Of a stretch of 64,000 bases of DNA, positions 47,174-57,974 are shown in pieces. The notes under the pieces were generated by a model. The model worked only from the letters and a program-made list of their open reading frames with translations. It did no database searches and was not told where the DNA came from. Position numbers and translations under genes: made by a program. Each line of letters begins with the position of its first letter. Positions within the stretch are counted from its first letter, which is position 1. Origin of the DNA: Stagnihabitans lacustris (GTDB taxonomy: Bacteria; Pseudomonadota; Alphaproteobacteria; Rhodobacterales; Rhodobacteraceae); assembly GCF_025950525.1 (NCBI RefSeq), contig NZ_JAPDGS010000007.1, forward strand, positions 62,001 through 126,000, written 5' to 3'.

Positions 47174-48511
47174 ATGCGTCTGTCGCGCTATTTCCTGCCC
47201 GTCCTGAAAGAAAATCCCGCCGAGGCGCAGATCGTCTCGCACCGCTACATGCTTCGGGCGGGGATGATCAAACAGCAGACCGCCGGCATCTATTCCTGGC
47301 TGCCCCTGGGCCTGCGCGTCTTGAACCGCATCCAGGAGATCGTCCACCAGGAGCAGGTCCGCGCCGGTCACATCCCGCTGTTGATGCCGACGCTGCAACC
47401 GGCCGACCTCTGGCGCGAAAGCGGGCGCTATGACGACTATGGCCAAGAGATGCTGCGCATCAAGGACCGCCAGGGCCGCGAGATGCTGTATGGGCCGACG
47501 AACGAAGAGATGATCACCGACATCTTCCGCGCCCATGTCAGTTCTTACAAGGACTTGCCGCTGACGCTCTATCACATCCAGTGGAAGTTCCGCGACGAGA
47601 TGCGCCCGCGTTTCGGCGTGATGCGCGGCCGCGAATTCCTGATGAAGGACGGCTACAACTTCGACGTCGACCGCGATGCGGCGCTGCATGCCTATAACCG
47701 CCACATGGTCAGCTATCTGCGCACCTATGAGCGGATGGGTCTGACGGCCATCCCGATGCGCGCGGCAAGCGGCCCGATCGGCGGCGACAACACGCATGAA
47801 TTCCTCGTTCTGGCGCAAACCGGCGAAAGCGAGGTCTTCTATGACGACCGCGTCACCGCCCTGAAACTGGGCGCGCGCGAGGTCGATTACGACGACCGCA
47901 CTGCCGTGGCCGGCGTCTGCGCCGAGTTCACCACTTTGTATGCCCGCACCGATGAAACCCATGACGCGGAGGCATTTGACGCCGTGCCCGAAGCGCACCG
48001 CAAAGTGGGCCGCGGCATCGAAGTGGGTCAAATCTTCTATTTCGGCACCAAATATTCCGAAGCGATGGGCGCCACTGTCACCAATGACAAGGGCGAGAAG
48101 GTCCCGGTCGAGATGGGCTCGCATGGCATCGGCGTCTCGCGTCTGTTGGGCGCGATCATCGAGGCCAACCATGACGACAAGGGCATCATCTGGCCCGAGG
48201 GTGTCACGCCCTTCCCGGTGGGGATCGTGAACCTGAAGCAGGGCGACGCGGCCGCCGATGCCGCCTGTGTAAGCTTGGAAAAGGCGCTGCTGGCCCAGGG
48301 CCTCGAGCCGCTCTACGACGACCGCGACGAGCGGGCAGGGGCCAAGTTCGCAACGATGGACCTGATCGGCCTGCCCTGGCGCATCACCGTGGGGCCGCGT
48401 GGCCTGGCCAATGGCGTGGTGGAACTGACTTCGCGCCGCACGGGTGTCTCGGAGGAACTGACCCCCGAAGCCGCCGTCGCCCGCATCGCGGAAATCTACG
48501 CGGGCCGCTGA
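47174..48511 (+). CDS. proS: Prolyl-tRNA synthetase
   Basis: 445 residues, class II aminoacyl-tRNA synthetase of the short bacterial type that lacks the editing insertion, as in alphaproteobacteria. Motif 1 ([19 protein letters not shown]), motif 2 ([20 protein letters not shown]) and motif 3 ([14 protein letters not shown]) are present, and the C-terminal anticodon-binding domain ends in AEIYAGR. Followed by a strong terminator. Confidence 0.97.
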   Translation: MRLSRYFLPVLKENPAEAQIVSHRYMLRAGMIKQQTAGIYSWLPLGLRVLNRIQEIVHQEQVRAGHIPLLMPTLQPADLWRESGRYDDYGQEMLRIKDRQGREMLYGPTNEEMITDIFRAHVSSYKDLPLTLYHIQWKFRDEMRPRFGVMRGREFLMKDGYNFDVDRDAALHAYNRHMVSYLRTYERMGLTAIPMRAASGPIGGDNTHEFLVLAQTGESEVFYDDRVTALKLGAREVDYDDRTAVAGVCAEFTTLYARTDETHDAEAFDAVPEAHRKVGRGIEVGQIFYFGTKYSEAMGATVTNDKGEKVPVEMGSHGIGVSRLLGAIIEANHDDKGIIWPEGVTPFPVGIVNLKQGDAAADAACVSLEKALLAQGLEPLYDDRDERAGAKFATMDLIGLPWRITVGPRGLANGVVELTSRRTGVSEELTPEAAVARIAEIYAGR

Positions 48512-48555
48512 AACAACCGGGTTTTGCGGTATCGCAGGTCCCGGAGAAATGGCGT

Positions 48556-48583
48556 GAAGGGGAGGGCGCAAGTCCTCCCCTTC
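48556..48583 (+). terminator. Terminator after proS
   Basis: Perfect 10-bp stem GAAGGGGAGG (48556-48565) with CCTCCCCTTC (48574-48583), 8-base loop, 45 bp after the proS stop. The rest of 48512-48756 is AT-richer non-coding sequence holding the next promoter region. Confidence 0.8.
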
Positions 48584-48756
48584 TCCTTTGGGTGAAGCGA
48601 CAGCCCGGCGGAAATCGAGACGGATCAGCCCTATTTCTCTCCAAATGTTGTGCTTCGCGGTTTGGTGGTCGCCGCTTGCGGCTGCGCCCAATAAAACATG
48701 ATACAAATGGCAAGCCCGATGTTATCGTAAAGACCGTTAGCAAGGAATCTGGTCCC

Positions 48757-49302
48757 ATGAATGTCATCAAATCTCTCGTCGCCAGCCTCGCGCTCTTTGC
48801 CCTTCCGGCCCAGGCCTCTGTGGTCATCTCGACCGCAGAGATCGGCGGAAATGTCGTCTTCGACTATTCGGGCTCGCTGAACACCAATAGCCTGACCTTC
48901 TCTGCGACTGACACCAATCCCCGGACCCTGCTGGGACCCGGCTACGGTGCGATCCTTGCCTTCAACAACACCGTCAACGTCTTCCTGGGTGGGACCTTGC
49001 CAAGCTTTGGCTCGACGTCGATCGCGAGTGGTGTTTCCACGGGGGATGCTCTCGCGATTTTTTCCAACAACGTGCTCGGCGTTTCCAATACTTACGTCAG
49101 CGGCAGCGCCTTTGGCGGCACGGCCACCTTCCTTGGAAGTTATGCAAGCCTCGGACTGGTCAAGGGCACTTATGTCTCCACCCTGAGCAACAGCGAAACC
49201 ATCACGCTCAACATCCAGGCCATACCGGTTCCCGCTGCCGCCGGCCTGCTCGCCACGGCACTTGCCGGCCTTGGTCTTTTGCGCCGTCGCAAGAAGTCCT
49301 GA
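48757..49302 (+). CDS. VPLPA/PEP-CTERM-type exported protein
   Basis: 181 residues from the ATG at 48757, with AAGGA 9 bases upstream. Signal peptide (MNVIKSLVASLALFALPAQA), a Ser/Thr/Gly/Asn-rich central part with low complexity and no Cys, and a C-terminal tripartite sorting signal: IPVPAAAG, a hydrophobic helix, and RRRKKS. Such proteins are processed by exosortase and often belong to surface or exopolysaccharide matrices. No exosortase gene is in the window. Codon choice and AT content differ modestly from neighbours. Confidence 0.85.
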   Translation: MNVIKSLVASLALFALPAQASVVISTAEIGGNVVFDYSGSLNTNSLTFSATDTNPRTLLGPGYGAILAFNNTVNVFLGGTLPSFGSTSIASGVSTGDALAIFSNNVLGVSNTYVSGSAFGGTATFLGSYASLGLVKGTYVSTLSNSETITLNIQAIPVPAAAGLLATALAGLGLLRRRKKS

Positions 49303-49375
49303 ACCGCCGGGGCCATGTCCATATTGCCTTTGCTGCTGTTTCCGCGTCTTCTGCGCCCAAGCCAGGGAGGCAGAT

Positions 49376-50026
49376 ATGAAACAGGCATTGATCACTTGGG
49401 GCGGTTGGGACGGGCATCAGCCCGAAAAGGTCGCGGCACTTTTCGCCGAAGACCTGAGGGCCGCGGGCTTTGGGGTCGAGGTGCATGACACACTCGCCTG
49501 TTTCGATGATGCGGAGCGGGTTCGCAGCTTTGACCTGATCGTTCCGGTCTGGACCATGTCCACCATCGCCAAAGAGCAATCCCAGGCCGTCGCCGATGCG
49601 GTCGAGGCCGGGACAGGTCTTGCCGGCTGCCATGGTGGCATGTGCGACGCCTTCCGCAACGACGTGCTGTGGCAATTCATGACCGGCGCGCAATGGGTGG
49701 CCCATCCGGGCAATGACGGGGTGGACTACCAGGTGCGTGTGACCTCGTCGCATGAAGTGGTGGCCGGGATCGCCGATTTCGCCGTCAAGACCGAGCAATA
49801 TTACCTGCATGTCGACCCGGCCGTGAAGGTCCATGCGGTCTGCGACTTCCCCTTGGTCGAGGGCCCGCATGCGGCGAATGGCCCCGTGGCCATGCCGGTG
49901 GTCTTCACCAAATCCTGGGGCAAAGGACGGGTCTACTACAACGCCTTGGGTCATCAGGCCAATGTCATCGACCATGGCGCCCCCCGCGAAATGCTGCGCA
50001 GGGGCATGCTTTGGGCGGCGCGCTGA
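49376..50026 (+). CDS. ThuA-like domain protein (trehalose utilisation-type)
   Basis: 216 residues from the ATG at 49376, preceded by AGGGAGG. ThuA-like fold, a glutamine-amidotransferase-like Rossmann domain, with LITWGGWDGHQPEKVA at the N-terminus, a GLAGCHGGMCDAF loop that keeps Cys and His, and WGKGRVYYNALGHQ at the end. In other rhizobia/Rhodobacteraceae such proteins lie in sugar operons; the substrate here is unknown. The in-frame extension to 49262 crosses the end of the CTERM gene and is not used. Confidence 0.88.
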   Translation: MKQALITWGGWDGHQPEKVAALFAEDLRAAGFGVEVHDTLACFDDAERVRSFDLIVPVWTMSTIAKEQSQAVADAVEAGTGLAGCHGGMCDAFRNDVLWQFMTGAQWVAHPGNDGVDYQVRVTSSHEVVAGIADFAVKTEQYYLHVDPAVKVHAVCDFPLVEGPHAANGPVAMPVVFTKSWGKGRVYYNALGHQANVIDHGAPREMLRRGMLWAAR

Positions 50027-50163
50027 GCGCTTATTTGGACCGATGGGACGGCCTGCCCGCTATGGTCATGACCAGATGAACGCGAGGGTCACGCGGGCTT
50101 TATGGCGCCGCGCTTGACCTTTCGCGCGCTTTGCGGCCAAGGTCTCGGCGAAATGGAGGCCTC

Positions 50164-51441
50164 ATGACACGTCCTTTTGCGGGGTTCGAATTCCTCATCG
50201 CCTGGCGCTATCTGCGGGCGCGCCGTGCCGAGGGCGGGGTGTCGGTCATGACCTGGATCACGCTTTTGGGGATCACCCTCGCGGTCTTTGCGCTGGTGGC
50301 GACCTTGGCGGTGCGGGCCGGATTTCGCGCGGAATTCGTGGACACGATCCTGGGGGCCAATGCCCATGTCACGATCTATCCTTCGGGTCAAATCGACGAA
50401 AATGGCAACCTGATCAAGGGCTTCACCGATTACGACGCATTGACCGAGCGTTTGCGCGCCGTGCCGGGCGTGACCTATGCCGCGCCGATGGTGCGTGGCC
50501 AGGTTATGGTTTCGGCCTTCGATCAGGTCACGGGGGGCGATGTCTACGGCATGAATACGGCCGATGTCGCGGCCCTGCCGCGGATCGGGACCGGGTCGAA
50601 GGCGCAGGGCTCTTTGGCCGATTTCGACCGCGGTGTGGCGCTTGGGTCAGAGCTTGCGCGGATTCTGGGCGTTGGGGTGGGGGACAAGGTCAAGCTGATC
50701 TCGCCCAATGGGCCGAAGACCGCCTTCGGCCAGGCGCCGCGGGTCAAGGCCTATGAGGTCGTCTATATCTTCACCGCCGGGCGTTTCGATATCGACAAGA
50801 TCCGCGTCTATCTGCCCTTTGCCGAGGCGCAAAGCTTCTTTAACCGCGAGGGGCAGGCCGACGAAATCGAGGTTCTGGTGGCCGATCCGGACCATGTCGA
50901 GGCGATGAACGACGCGCTTTTGGGCGCGTCCTCGCCCAATGGCAACCTGTGGAGCTGGAAGCAAAGCTCCGGCAACTTCCTGCGCGCCTTGACGATCGAA
51001 GACAATGTCATGTTCATCATCCTGTCGATCCTGGTGCTGATCGCTACGCTGAATATCGTGTCCGGCCTGATCATGCTGGTCAAGAACAAGGGGCGCGACA
51101 TCGGGATCTTGCGGACGATGGGGCTGACGGAAGGGTCTGTTTTGCGGGTCTTTTTCCTGTGCGGCGCCTTTACCGGGACGCTTGGGACGCTGCTGGGGGT
51201 GGGGCTGGGCTGCCTCTTTGCGCTGTATATCGACCCGATCTTTTCGTTTGTGAACTACTGGTCGGGCGGCGGGGTCTGGGACCCGTCGATCCGCGGCATC
51301 TATAACTTGCCGGCGAAGCTGCAGGTCCGCGATGTGGCTTCGGCGGCGGGGCTGGCCTTGGGTCTGTCCTATGTGATCACGATTTTCCCGGCCCGCAGGG
51401 CGGCGCGGATGAACCCGGTGGAGGCGCTGCGCCATGAGTGA
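50164..51441 (+). CDS. lolC: Lipoprotein-releasing ABC permease (LolC/LolE type)
   Basis: 425 residues from the ATG at 50164, with GGAGG before it. A TM helix near residues 28-50, a large periplasmic domain (about 55-270), then three TM helices of the FtsX domain (from about 280) and the conserved [13 protein letters not shown] end. Releases outer-membrane lipoproteins from the inner membrane with LolD, whose gene overlaps by 8 bp. Symbol chosen between lolC and lolE by family only. Confidence 0.93.
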   Translation: MTRPFAGFEFLIAWRYLRARRAEGGVSVMTWITLLGITLAVFALVATLAVRAGFRAEFVDTILGANAHVTIYPSGQIDENGNLIKGFTDYDALTERLRAVPGVTYAAPMVRGQVMVSAFDQVTGGDVYGMNTADVAALPRIGTGSKAQGSLADFDRGVALGSELARILGVGVGDKVKLISPNGPKTAFGQAPRVKAYEVVYIFTAGRFDIDKIRVYLPFAEAQSFFNREGQADEIEVLVADPDHVEAMNDALLGASSPNGNLWSWKQSSGNFLRALTIEDNVMFIILSILVLIATLNIVSGLIMLVKNKGRDIGILRTMGLTEGSVLRVFFLCGAFTGTLGTLLGVGLGCLFALYIDPIFSFVNYWSGGGVWDPSIRGIYNLPAKLQVRDVASAAGLALGLSYVITIFPARRAARMNPVEALRHE

Positions 51442-52117
51442 GACGCTGCGGCTTGAGGGGATCGAAAAGGGCTATCATCGGGGAAAGCCATCGGAAATCA
51501 TGGTCTTGCGCGGGGCATCCTTGGTGCTGCCGCCGGGAGAGGTTGTGGCGCTGGTCGCGCCTTCGGGGGCGGGGAAGTCGACGCTGTTGCATATTGCGGG
51601 GCTGTTGGATGTGCCCGATGCCGGGACCGTGGCCTATGGCGGGCGGGCGATGCAGGGCCTGTCCGACCGCGAACGGACGGCGGCGCGGCGCGGCGAGGTG
51701 GGCTTCGTCTACCAGTTCCACCACCTTTTGCCCGAGTTTTCTGCCTTGGAAAACATCGTCTTGCCGCAGCTTGCCCATGGTGTGGCCCGCGCGGCGGCCG
51801 AGGCGCGGGCGCGCGACCTTTTGGGACGTGTGGGGGTGCTGGACCGCGCCACGCATCGACCGGCCGAGATGTCGGGCGGCCAACAGCAGCGCGTGGCCTT
51901 TTGCCGGGCGCTGGCCAATGGTCCCAGGCTGTTGCTGGCAGATGAGCCGACGGGCAACCTTGATCCCGAGAACGCCGCCCATGTCTTTGATGTGCTTATG
52001 GAAATCGTGCGTGAGACCGGGCTTTCGGCACTGATTGCCACGCATAACATGGACCTGGCCGCGCGGATGGACCGCCAGGTCCGACTGGACCAGGGCCTGA
52101 TCGTTCAGACGACATAA
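51434..52117 (+). CDS. lolD: Lipoprotein-releasing ABC transporter ATP-binding protein
   Basis: 227 residues. Walker [10 protein letters not shown], signature [11 protein letters not shown], Walker [13 protein letters not shown] and H-loop ATHNMDLA are all present. Forms LolCDE-type complex with the preceding gene. Ends overlapping by 13 bp the 3' end of the convergent CheW-like gene. Confidence 0.95.
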   Translation: MSETLRLEGIEKGYHRGKPSEIMVLRGASLVLPPGEVVALVAPSGAGKSTLLHIAGLLDVPDAGTVAYGGRAMQGLSDRERTAARRGEVGFVYQFHHLLPEFSALENIVLPQLAHGVARAAAEARARDLLGRVGVLDRATHRPAEMSGGQQQRVAFCRALANGPRLLLADEPTGNLDPENAAHVFDVLMEIVRETGLSALIATHNMDLAARMDRQVRLDQGLIVQTT

Positions 52118-53520
52118 GGCGCGAGTTCGGCCAGTTCGACCACGCTGAACGACCTCTTGCGGCCGCTTTGCTGGCGTTCGACCATGCCTTCTGGCCGCCC
52201 GTCGGCGTGTTCGACAAAGCCCACCCTCTCGATGGCCAGCATCTCTTCTACGGCAAGGCCGATCTTTTCGCCTTCGATCCGGACGACGATGACGGCGGCC
52301 AAGGGACCGAAATTCGAGGCGTGTCCGGTCAGCATTTGCCCCAGGCAAAAGACCGGCAGCAACCCGCCGCGGTGTGAAATGGTGCACAGATGGGCTGAAA
52401 ACCCTTCGGTGGAGGCGCTGGGGGGAAGGCCGACGATCTCTTCGACCTGTTCAATGGGAAGGGCGAAATCGCCGCTCGCGCGGAACAAGAGCCCGGTTGA
52501 ACGGCGGCCGCGCAAGGTGCTTGTGGCCCCCGCCGCGCCGCCCCGCCTTGCCAGGGCGGCGAAGTTGCGCAAGGCAGGGTCCTCGGCCAGGCGCGTTGGG
52601 TCAAGCACATGATACCAATGGCTTTCACTGACCGGGACGACGCCCAGAAACAGGTCGTGACGCCGCGCGAGGACACGGGGCATCGGAGCGATCAAGCTGC
52701 GTTTGATCTGGATAATGTCGCGCACGCGGTCGGCACGCAGGGCCAGGCGCTGTTCCCCCTCGAACTTCAGAACGATGGCGCCGGTGGCGCGCGGCCGCAT
52801 GCCATCATGGGCCATGCCGCACATCAAAAGCGGGTTGATCAGCGGGATTTCCAGGTCCAGACGGCGGATCGACCCCTCACAGGGGCCGGAAACCAGGGTA
52901 TGTCCGCCGATCTCGGTCTCTGGCACAGTGCCATCGACGCGGGCAACGGGCAGGACGAAATCCCGACCTCCCATTTCGAACAGCAGGTATTGTTCCGATA
53001 TATCGCTGGCCTTGGCTGCGACCCGGCTGTCACGGGTTGAAGGAATTCCCAATTGGATCAGAGCGTTGGGGTCCAACATGGCGATGGCCTCTTCCTCCAG
53101 CAGGCCAAGACGGGGGAAAATGCTTTCGCCGAGGCCCGTCGCCGCTATTGCGATATCTTGCATGCGGATCTGGGCACGCAGCACGATGCGACGGGTGGCA
53201 CGGGCGCGAAAGGCGACAAGGCAGCCGTCGATCCGCAACACCACGAGGATGCCCAGGTGCGGCTCTGGCGGCCAACCCAGCATGTTGGAGAAATCGACGA
53301 CAGGCACGGCAAGACCGCGCAGCGCGAGGCAACCGATGACGCCGGGACCGGAAGAGGGCAGGGGCTGCAACTCGGGCGGCTCGGGGATCACCTCGCGGAC
53401 ATGGGCAACTTCGACCCCGATCACCTTGCCGCCACACTCAATCAGCGCGATCGAGGTCGTCGGGGTCGGCGCGCCTTGCGTCGTCTTGACCGGTGCATCG
53501 GAGAAAGATGTGTCCATCAC
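52105..53520 (-). CDS. Protein with three tandem CheW-like domains
   Basis: 471 residues with three CheW-type repeats: about 20-160, 190-320 and 340-471. Each has the alternating beta-strand pattern and a VxxVREVI/VRDIIQI/VEEIVGL signature followed by a region on a Pro/Gly loop. The tandem form resembles multi-CheW scaffold proteins of some alphaproteobacteria. Its ATG lies in the 3' end of the multi-PAS chemoreceptor gene, overlapping its stop (ATGA), so the two are co-translated. Likely couples that receptor to a CheA kinase. Confidence 0.87.
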   Translation of the reverse strand: MMDTSFSDAPVKTTQGAPTPTTSIALIECGGKVIGVEVAHVREVIPEPPELQPLPSSGPGVIGCLALRGLAVPVVDFSNMLGWPPEPHLGILVVLRIDGCLVAFRARATRRIVLRAQIRMQDIAIAATGLGESIFPRLGLLEEEAIAMLDPNALIQLGIPSTRDSRVAAKASDISEQYLLFEMGGRDFVLPVARVDGTVPETEIGGHTLVSGPCEGSIRRLDLEIPLINPLLMCGMAHDGMRPRATGAIVLKFEGEQRLALRADRVRDIIQIKRSLIAPMPRVLARRHDLFLGVVPVSESHWYHVLDPTRLAEDPALRNFAALARRGGAAGATSTLRGRRSTGLLFRASGDFALPIEQVEEIVGLPPSASTEGFSAHLCTISHRGGLLPVFCLGQMLTGHASNFGPLAAVIVVRIEGEKIGLAVEEMLAIERVGFVEHADGRPEGMVERQQSGRKRSFSVVELAELAPYVV

Positions 53521-56258
53521 GCCGCCTTGGTGACGGCCGTCAGCGTGGAAATTTGTCCCACGACCTCACGGCTGACGGTTTCCTGTTCCTGGGCCGAGCT
53601 GGAGATTTCGTCGATGGACCGGGCCGTTTCCTCGACCGAGGCCACGATCCGGCCAAAGGCCTGGCGCGCCGCATCCGATTTTTCGGTCCCAAGGTTCACG
53701 CGGCTGGTGCTTTCCCCGATCATCCGGCTGATCTGCATCGCGGCGGCCGAGGATTTCTCGGCCAGCTTGCGCACCTCATCGGCCACAACCGAAAAGCCCA
53801 CCCCATATTCCCCCGCCCGCGCCGCCTCGATAGCTGCGTTAAAGGCCAAGAGGTTGGTTTGATTGGCAATATCGGACACGACCTTGACCATGTCGGAAAT
53901 CTCGGACGAGGACTTCGCGATCAGTTCAATGGCGGAAATCGCATTGTTCAGCGCCTCGAACCCGGTGGAGGCGTTGCTCTTCGTCTCTCCGGACAGTTTT
54001 TTTGCGAGATGGGTGGAGCCGTTGATATGCGAAATCGAGCCGGTCAGCTTGTCGACCGATCCTTGCATCGCGGCCGCCTTCTCGCGGATCAGGGTCTCCA
54101 GCTGCACCTGATCGGTGATGTCATGGGCATATTTGATCACACCGACGGGCCGCCCGTGGTGATCCAGAAGTGGGGAATAGGCGGCCAAGATCCAGATATC
54201 GCGGCCATATTTCCCGACCCGGTGAAAGCGGCCCTGCTGGGGCTCGCCCTTGGCCAGAGCCAGCCAGAAGTCGCGGTAGCTTTGGCTGCGCACATGGTCG
54301 GAGGTGCAGAACATCGAGTGATGCTGCCCCACGATTTCGCGCGCGGAAAAGCCCATGACGCGCAGGAAATTCTCGTTCGAGGAACGGATATTGCCCTCAA
54401 GGTCAAATTCGATCACCGCTTGGCTGCGGTCGATGGCCTTGAATTTGCTTTCAAATTCGGCATCGCGCAGCCGTTGTTCCGTGATGTCGGTGGCAAATTT
54501 CACGATCTTGACGGGCTTGCCGTCGATGTCGAACACCGGGTTGTTCGTCGCCCGGATAAAGCGTTCGCGGCCCTGCGCGTCAATCAGCCGGTAGATGCCC
54601 TTGTCAAACTCCCCCCGGGCAAGCTTGGCCCAGAACGAGCGGTAGGCATCGCTTTCCGCCTCGGCCTTGTCGATGATCAAGGAGTGATACTGCCCGACGA
54701 TCTTGTCCAGCGGATAGCCGATGAAATCCAGAAAATTCTGGTTCGCCGTCAATATCTTGCCTTCAAGGTCGAATTCGATCACCGCCTGGGCGCGGTCAAT
54801 GGCGCGCAACTTGCCCTCGTTCTCGGCATGGGTGCGGCGCCTTTCCGTGACGTCATCGGCCACTTCCAGGATATAGGCCAGGTTGCCATCCAGATCCTTG
54901 ATGGGCACAATCGTGGTCTGTAGGAAGAAGTCCTTGATATTGGATGCAAATCGCCGAACGATGCCAGTCTTACCCTCTTTGCGGTAATCCTCCAGCAGTT
55001 GGGCGAATTCCGGCGTGGCGCGCCCGTCGCGCACCCAGAACTTTGCGGCACTTTGGCCGATGATGTCGGACAGGGGGCGGTCCAGCAGGCGGGCCAGCGA
55101 GGGGCTGGCATGGCGGACCGTGCCATCGGCGGCATATTCCACCACGACACGCCCCTGGCTCAGGGCATCCCAGCGCGCCTCGCGGTCATTGGCGGTGCGG
55201 CGCTCTTCGGTCACATCCATCGCCACCTTGACGACTCGGGTCAAGGAGCCATCCGGCCCCACGACCGGTGAATAGGTCGCCCGCAACCAGACGGGCTGGC
55301 CATTTGAACGCAACCTCTTGTATTCGCCCGAATCATAGTCGCCCTGGCCCAGCTTTTTCCAGAAGGCCTTGTAAGAGGGGCTGCGCGTATATTCCGGTTC
55401 ACAGAAGATCCGGTGATGCTGGCCCACGATATCCTCGGCCCTGTAGCCCATCAGGTCGAGGAAGGTTTCATTGGCCGAGGTCACGATGCCATCCAGGTCG
55501 AATTCGATAAAGGCCATGGCCTTGCCAAAGGCCTCAAGTCGGCCGGTATTCTCGGCCGCGGCCTCTTTGACCGCGGTTACATCCATGGCGAATTTCACCA
55601 CCCGCGTGACCTGACCCGAAGCGTCGAAGATCGGGTTGTAATTCGCGCGAATCCAGACCGAGCGGTTGTTCTTGGTCAGCCTTTCAAACTCGCCATCCAT
55701 GACCTCGCCCGCGGCGAGCCGTGCCCAGAACTCGGCATAGGCCGGCGATTTCACCAGCGAATCACGGCAGAAGATCGCGTGGGACTTGCCCTCGATCTCT
55801 TCGATCTCATAGCCCATCAGGTGCAGGAAATTGTCATTCGCGCGCAGGATGCGGCCGTCTGGCGTGAACTCGATCGCGGCCTGGACGCGGTTGATCGCAT
55901 CCAGCCAGCCTTGCAATTCGCTGTCCAGCACCATGGCGCGACCCACCACGACCACCGCGTCCTCCCCCATGGGGATGACATGGCCCTGCACGGTGGAAAA
56001 GCCTTTCTCTTCCGCGGCATGGGCGACGAAACTTTGTGGGCGGCCCTGCGCCAGCGCCCCCATGATCACGTCGCTTTCGCGGAACAGTTCGCTGATGTGG
56101 CGCCCCTCTGCCGGACCAGAGCGCGAAAGCACCTCCAACGCCTTGGGATTGGCGGAGATGATCACCCCATCACTGGTCCGGGCGCGCAGGATCACATGAC
56201 TTTCCGTGAAAGCCTGCAGCAGTCCCGACTCTTCGGATTGGTTCAATTTGAAGGACAT
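53517..56258 (-). CDS. Soluble chemoreceptor with about six PAS domains
   Basis: 913 residues, no transmembrane helix. A weak N-terminal PAS (about 20-100) and five PAS-PAC units starting at about 115, 240, 362, 485 and 607, with a period of about 122 residues; four of them are of the form (A/R)xxFxIEFDLxGxIxxxNExFL. The C-terminal signalling domain (about 730-913) holds the hairpin with [21 protein letters not shown]. Two PAS units are nearly repeats of each other ([18 protein letters not shown] and [18 protein letters not shown]), suggesting recent duplication. Such cytoplasmic receptors sense internal redox, metabolic or haem/flavin signals. Pairs with the CheW-like gene downstream. Confidence 0.93.
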   Translation of the reverse strand: MSFKLNQSEESGLLQAFTESHVILRARTSDGVIISANPKALEVLSRSGPAEGRHISELFRESDVIMGALAQGRPQSFVAHAAEEKGFSTVQGHVIPMGEDAVVVVGRAMVLDSELQGWLDAINRVQAAIEFTPDGRILRANDNFLHLMGYEIEEIEGKSHAIFCRDSLVKSPAYAEFWARLAAGEVMDGEFERLTKNNRSVWIRANYNPIFDASGQVTRVVKFAMDVTAVKEAAAENTGRLEAFGKAMAFIEFDLDGIVTSANETFLDLMGYRAEDIVGQHHRIFCEPEYTRSPSYKAFWKKLGQGDYDSGEYKRLRSNGQPVWLRATYSPVVGPDGSLTRVVKVAMDVTEERRTANDREARWDALSQGRVVVEYAADGTVRHASPSLARLLDRPLSDIIGQSAAKFWVRDGRATPEFAQLLEDYRKEGKTGIVRRFASNIKDFFLQTTIVPIKDLDGNLAYILEVADDVTERRRTHAENEGKLRAIDRAQAVIEFDLEGKILTANQNFLDFIGYPLDKIVGQYHSLIIDKAEAESDAYRSFWAKLARGEFDKGIYRLIDAQGRERFIRATNNPVFDIDGKPVKIVKFATDITEQRLRDAEFESKFKAIDRSQAVIEFDLEGNIRSSNENFLRVMGFSAREIVGQHHSMFCTSDHVRSQSYRDFWLALAKGEPQQGRFHRVGKYGRDIWILAAYSPLLDHHGRPVGVIKYAHDITDQVQLETLIREKAAAMQGSVDKLTGSISHINGSTHLAKKLSGETKSNASTGFEALNNAISAIELIAKSSSEISDMVKVVSDIANQTNLLAFNAAIEAARAGEYGVGFSVVADEVRKLAEKSSAAAMQISRMIGESTSRVNLGTEKSDAARQAFGRIVASVEETARSIDEISSSAQEQETVSREVVGQISTLTAVTKAA

Positions 56259-56325
56259 TTTCTACCCGAGCCATGGTGGTTTTGCCGAAGCCTAGGGCAG
56301 AATTCTTAACGGCCTGCTAAAACGA

Positions 56326-56353
56326 AAGGGCTTCCGGTGTCCCGGAAGCCCTT
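56326..56353 (-). terminator. Terminator between GH51 and the multi-PAS chemoreceptor gene
   Basis: Perfect 12-bp stem (56326-56337 with 56342-56353), 4-base loop, followed on the minus strand by CGTTTTAG. It lies 28 bp after the GH51 stop and is oriented to end its transcript. Confidence 0.88.
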
Positions 56354-56381
56354 CGGTCGCCAAACGTGACAGGGAGCGCTG

Positions 56382-57896
56382 TCAGGCCAGCTTGACGCGG
56401 ATCATTTGCCAGGAATAGGGCGGCAGCTTGGCTTGCAAACGACCATCGGCCACCTGTGCGCCCGAGCCCTTGCGGGGTTCGACCGCGGCCTGATTGGTCA
56501 GTGAATTCACGGCGTTCAGGTCGGAATGGGTCATGACCTGATGGTCGATCACCGTGGCCTGACCAAAGCCCTGAAGCGCGACGTCCAGGTCGAAGGTCTC
56601 GGTCGCATGACGGTTGATGGCAAAAAAGGTCGCGGTGCCGGTTTCCTCGTCATGAGTGCCGGAAATGTCGATATAGGGGACATTGTCAGCGACATCGGCA
56701 TCATAACCCGGGCAATTCACCGCCAATTGCAGCGCCTTGCCACGGCCATAGACCGAGGCGAAGTAATAGGGGTAGTAAATCGTCTGGCGCCATGCCGGGC
56801 CACCCGGTTCCGTCATGATCGGTGCGATCACATTCACCAGCTGGGCAATACAGGCGACCTTTACCACATTCGACTTGCGGATAAAGGTATTGAGGATGCA
56901 GCCGACCTGAAGCACGTCCTCGAAGTTGTAGATGTCCTCCAACAGACGCGGGGCATGGGGCCAGCCGGAATTGCCCTCCAGGATGGCGCGGTCTTGCGCG
57001 TTGGAATGATACCAGACATTCCATTCGTCGAAGGAAATATGGACATCACGCTTGGAACGCTTGTTGGCCTTCACCAGATTGATGACGCTTTCGATCGTGG
57101 TGATATAGCCGTCCAGCTTGGCATTCAGTGCCAGGTAATTCGCCGTGTTCTTGGTGCGGTTGGCGAAATACATGTGCAGGCTGATCAGGTCGACCGATTC
57201 GTAAGTATGCTCCAGCACGATCCTTTCCCATTCGGGATAGGTTTTCATATCGGCATTGGAGGACCCGCAAACCACAAGCTCCAGTGATTTGTCGAAGGCG
57301 CGCAGGGTCTTGGCGGTCTCGTTGGCAAGGCGGCCGTATTCCTCGGCCGTTTTGTGGCCGACCTGCCAGGGCCCGTCCATCTCATTGCCCAGGCACCACA
57401 TCTTGACGTCCCAAGGCGCCTCGCGGCCATTCTTTTTGCGCAGGTCGCCCCAATGCGAGCCCGTCGGGCCATTCACATATTCGACGAAATTGCGCGCATC
57501 ATCCAGGCCGCGCGAGCCCAGGTTGATCGCCAACATCGGCAGCGTGCCAACCGTATCGCACCAATCCATGAACTCATGGATGCCGACCTTGTTGCTTTCC
57601 GCCGTATGCCAAGCCAAATCCAGACGCGTCGGGCGTTGATCCACCGGACCCACGCCGTCTTCCCAGTTATAGGCCGAGACGAAATTGCCGCCGGGATAGC
57701 GGACATAGGGAATTTGCAGATCCTTGACCAATTGGATCACGTCCTGACGCATCCCGTTCTTGTCGGCCGTCGGGTGATCCGGTTCATGGATCCCGGTATA
57801 GATGGCGCGGCCCAGATGCTCGAGGAAGGCCGAATAGATTCGGTTGTCGATCGTCGAGATCGTGAAGTCCTTGTGCGCGGTCACTGTTGCTTTCAT
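56382..57896 (-). CDS. Alpha-L-arabinofuranosidase, GH51 family
   Basis: 504 residues. The (beta/alpha)8 retaining family GH51 enzyme: acid/base Glu in MWCLGNEMDGPWQ and nucleophile Glu in SFDEWNVWYH, with N-terminal VRYPGGNFVSAYNWEDG. Removes arabinofuranosyl residues from arabinans/arabinoxylans. No signal peptide, so cytoplasmic, consistent with import of oligosaccharides by the ABC transporter encoded at 59.3-63.4 kb. A strong Shine-Dalgarno (GAGGAGG) precedes the ATG. Confidence 0.95.
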   Translation of the reverse strand: MKATVTAHKDFTISTIDNRIYSAFLEHLGRAIYTGIHEPDHPTADKNGMRQDVIQLVKDLQIPYVRYPGGNFVSAYNWEDGVGPVDQRPTRLDLAWHTAESNKVGIHEFMDWCDTVGTLPMLAINLGSRGLDDARNFVEYVNGPTGSHWGDLRKKNGREAPWDVKMWCLGNEMDGPWQVGHKTAEEYGRLANETAKTLRAFDKSLELVVCGSSNADMKTYPEWERIVLEHTYESVDLISLHMYFANRTKNTANYLALNAKLDGYITTIESVINLVKANKRSKRDVHISFDEWNVWYHSNAQDRAILEGNSGWPHAPRLLEDIYNFEDVLQVGCILNTFIRKSNVVKVACIAQLVNVIAPIMTEPGGPAWRQTIYYPYYFASVYGRGKALQLAVNCPGYDADVADNVPYIDISGTHDEETGTATFFAINRHATETFDLDVALQGFGQATVIDHQVMTHSDLNAVNSLTNQAAVEPRKGSGAQVADGRLQAKLPPYSWQMIRVKLA

Positions 57897-57945
57897 TTCC
57901 GTCCCTCCTCGAACGGGCCGGAGACACCGGCTTATCTGATTTGTC

Positions 57946-57959
57946 GGATATACATCAGA
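57946..57959. promoter_or_regulatory. Candidate arabinoside operator A (upstream of GH51)
   Basis: On the minus strand TCTGATGTATATCC fits TYTGATRYAYAYYY. With TCTGAT at 57935-57940 it also forms a TCTGAT-N13-ATCAGA dyad. It lies in the 78-bp spacer between regulator and GH51, 50-63 bp before the GH51 ATG. Similar motifs lie at 58979-58992 and 59142-59155. Confidence 0.6.
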
Positions 57960-57974
57960 AACACGGGTATGAAG

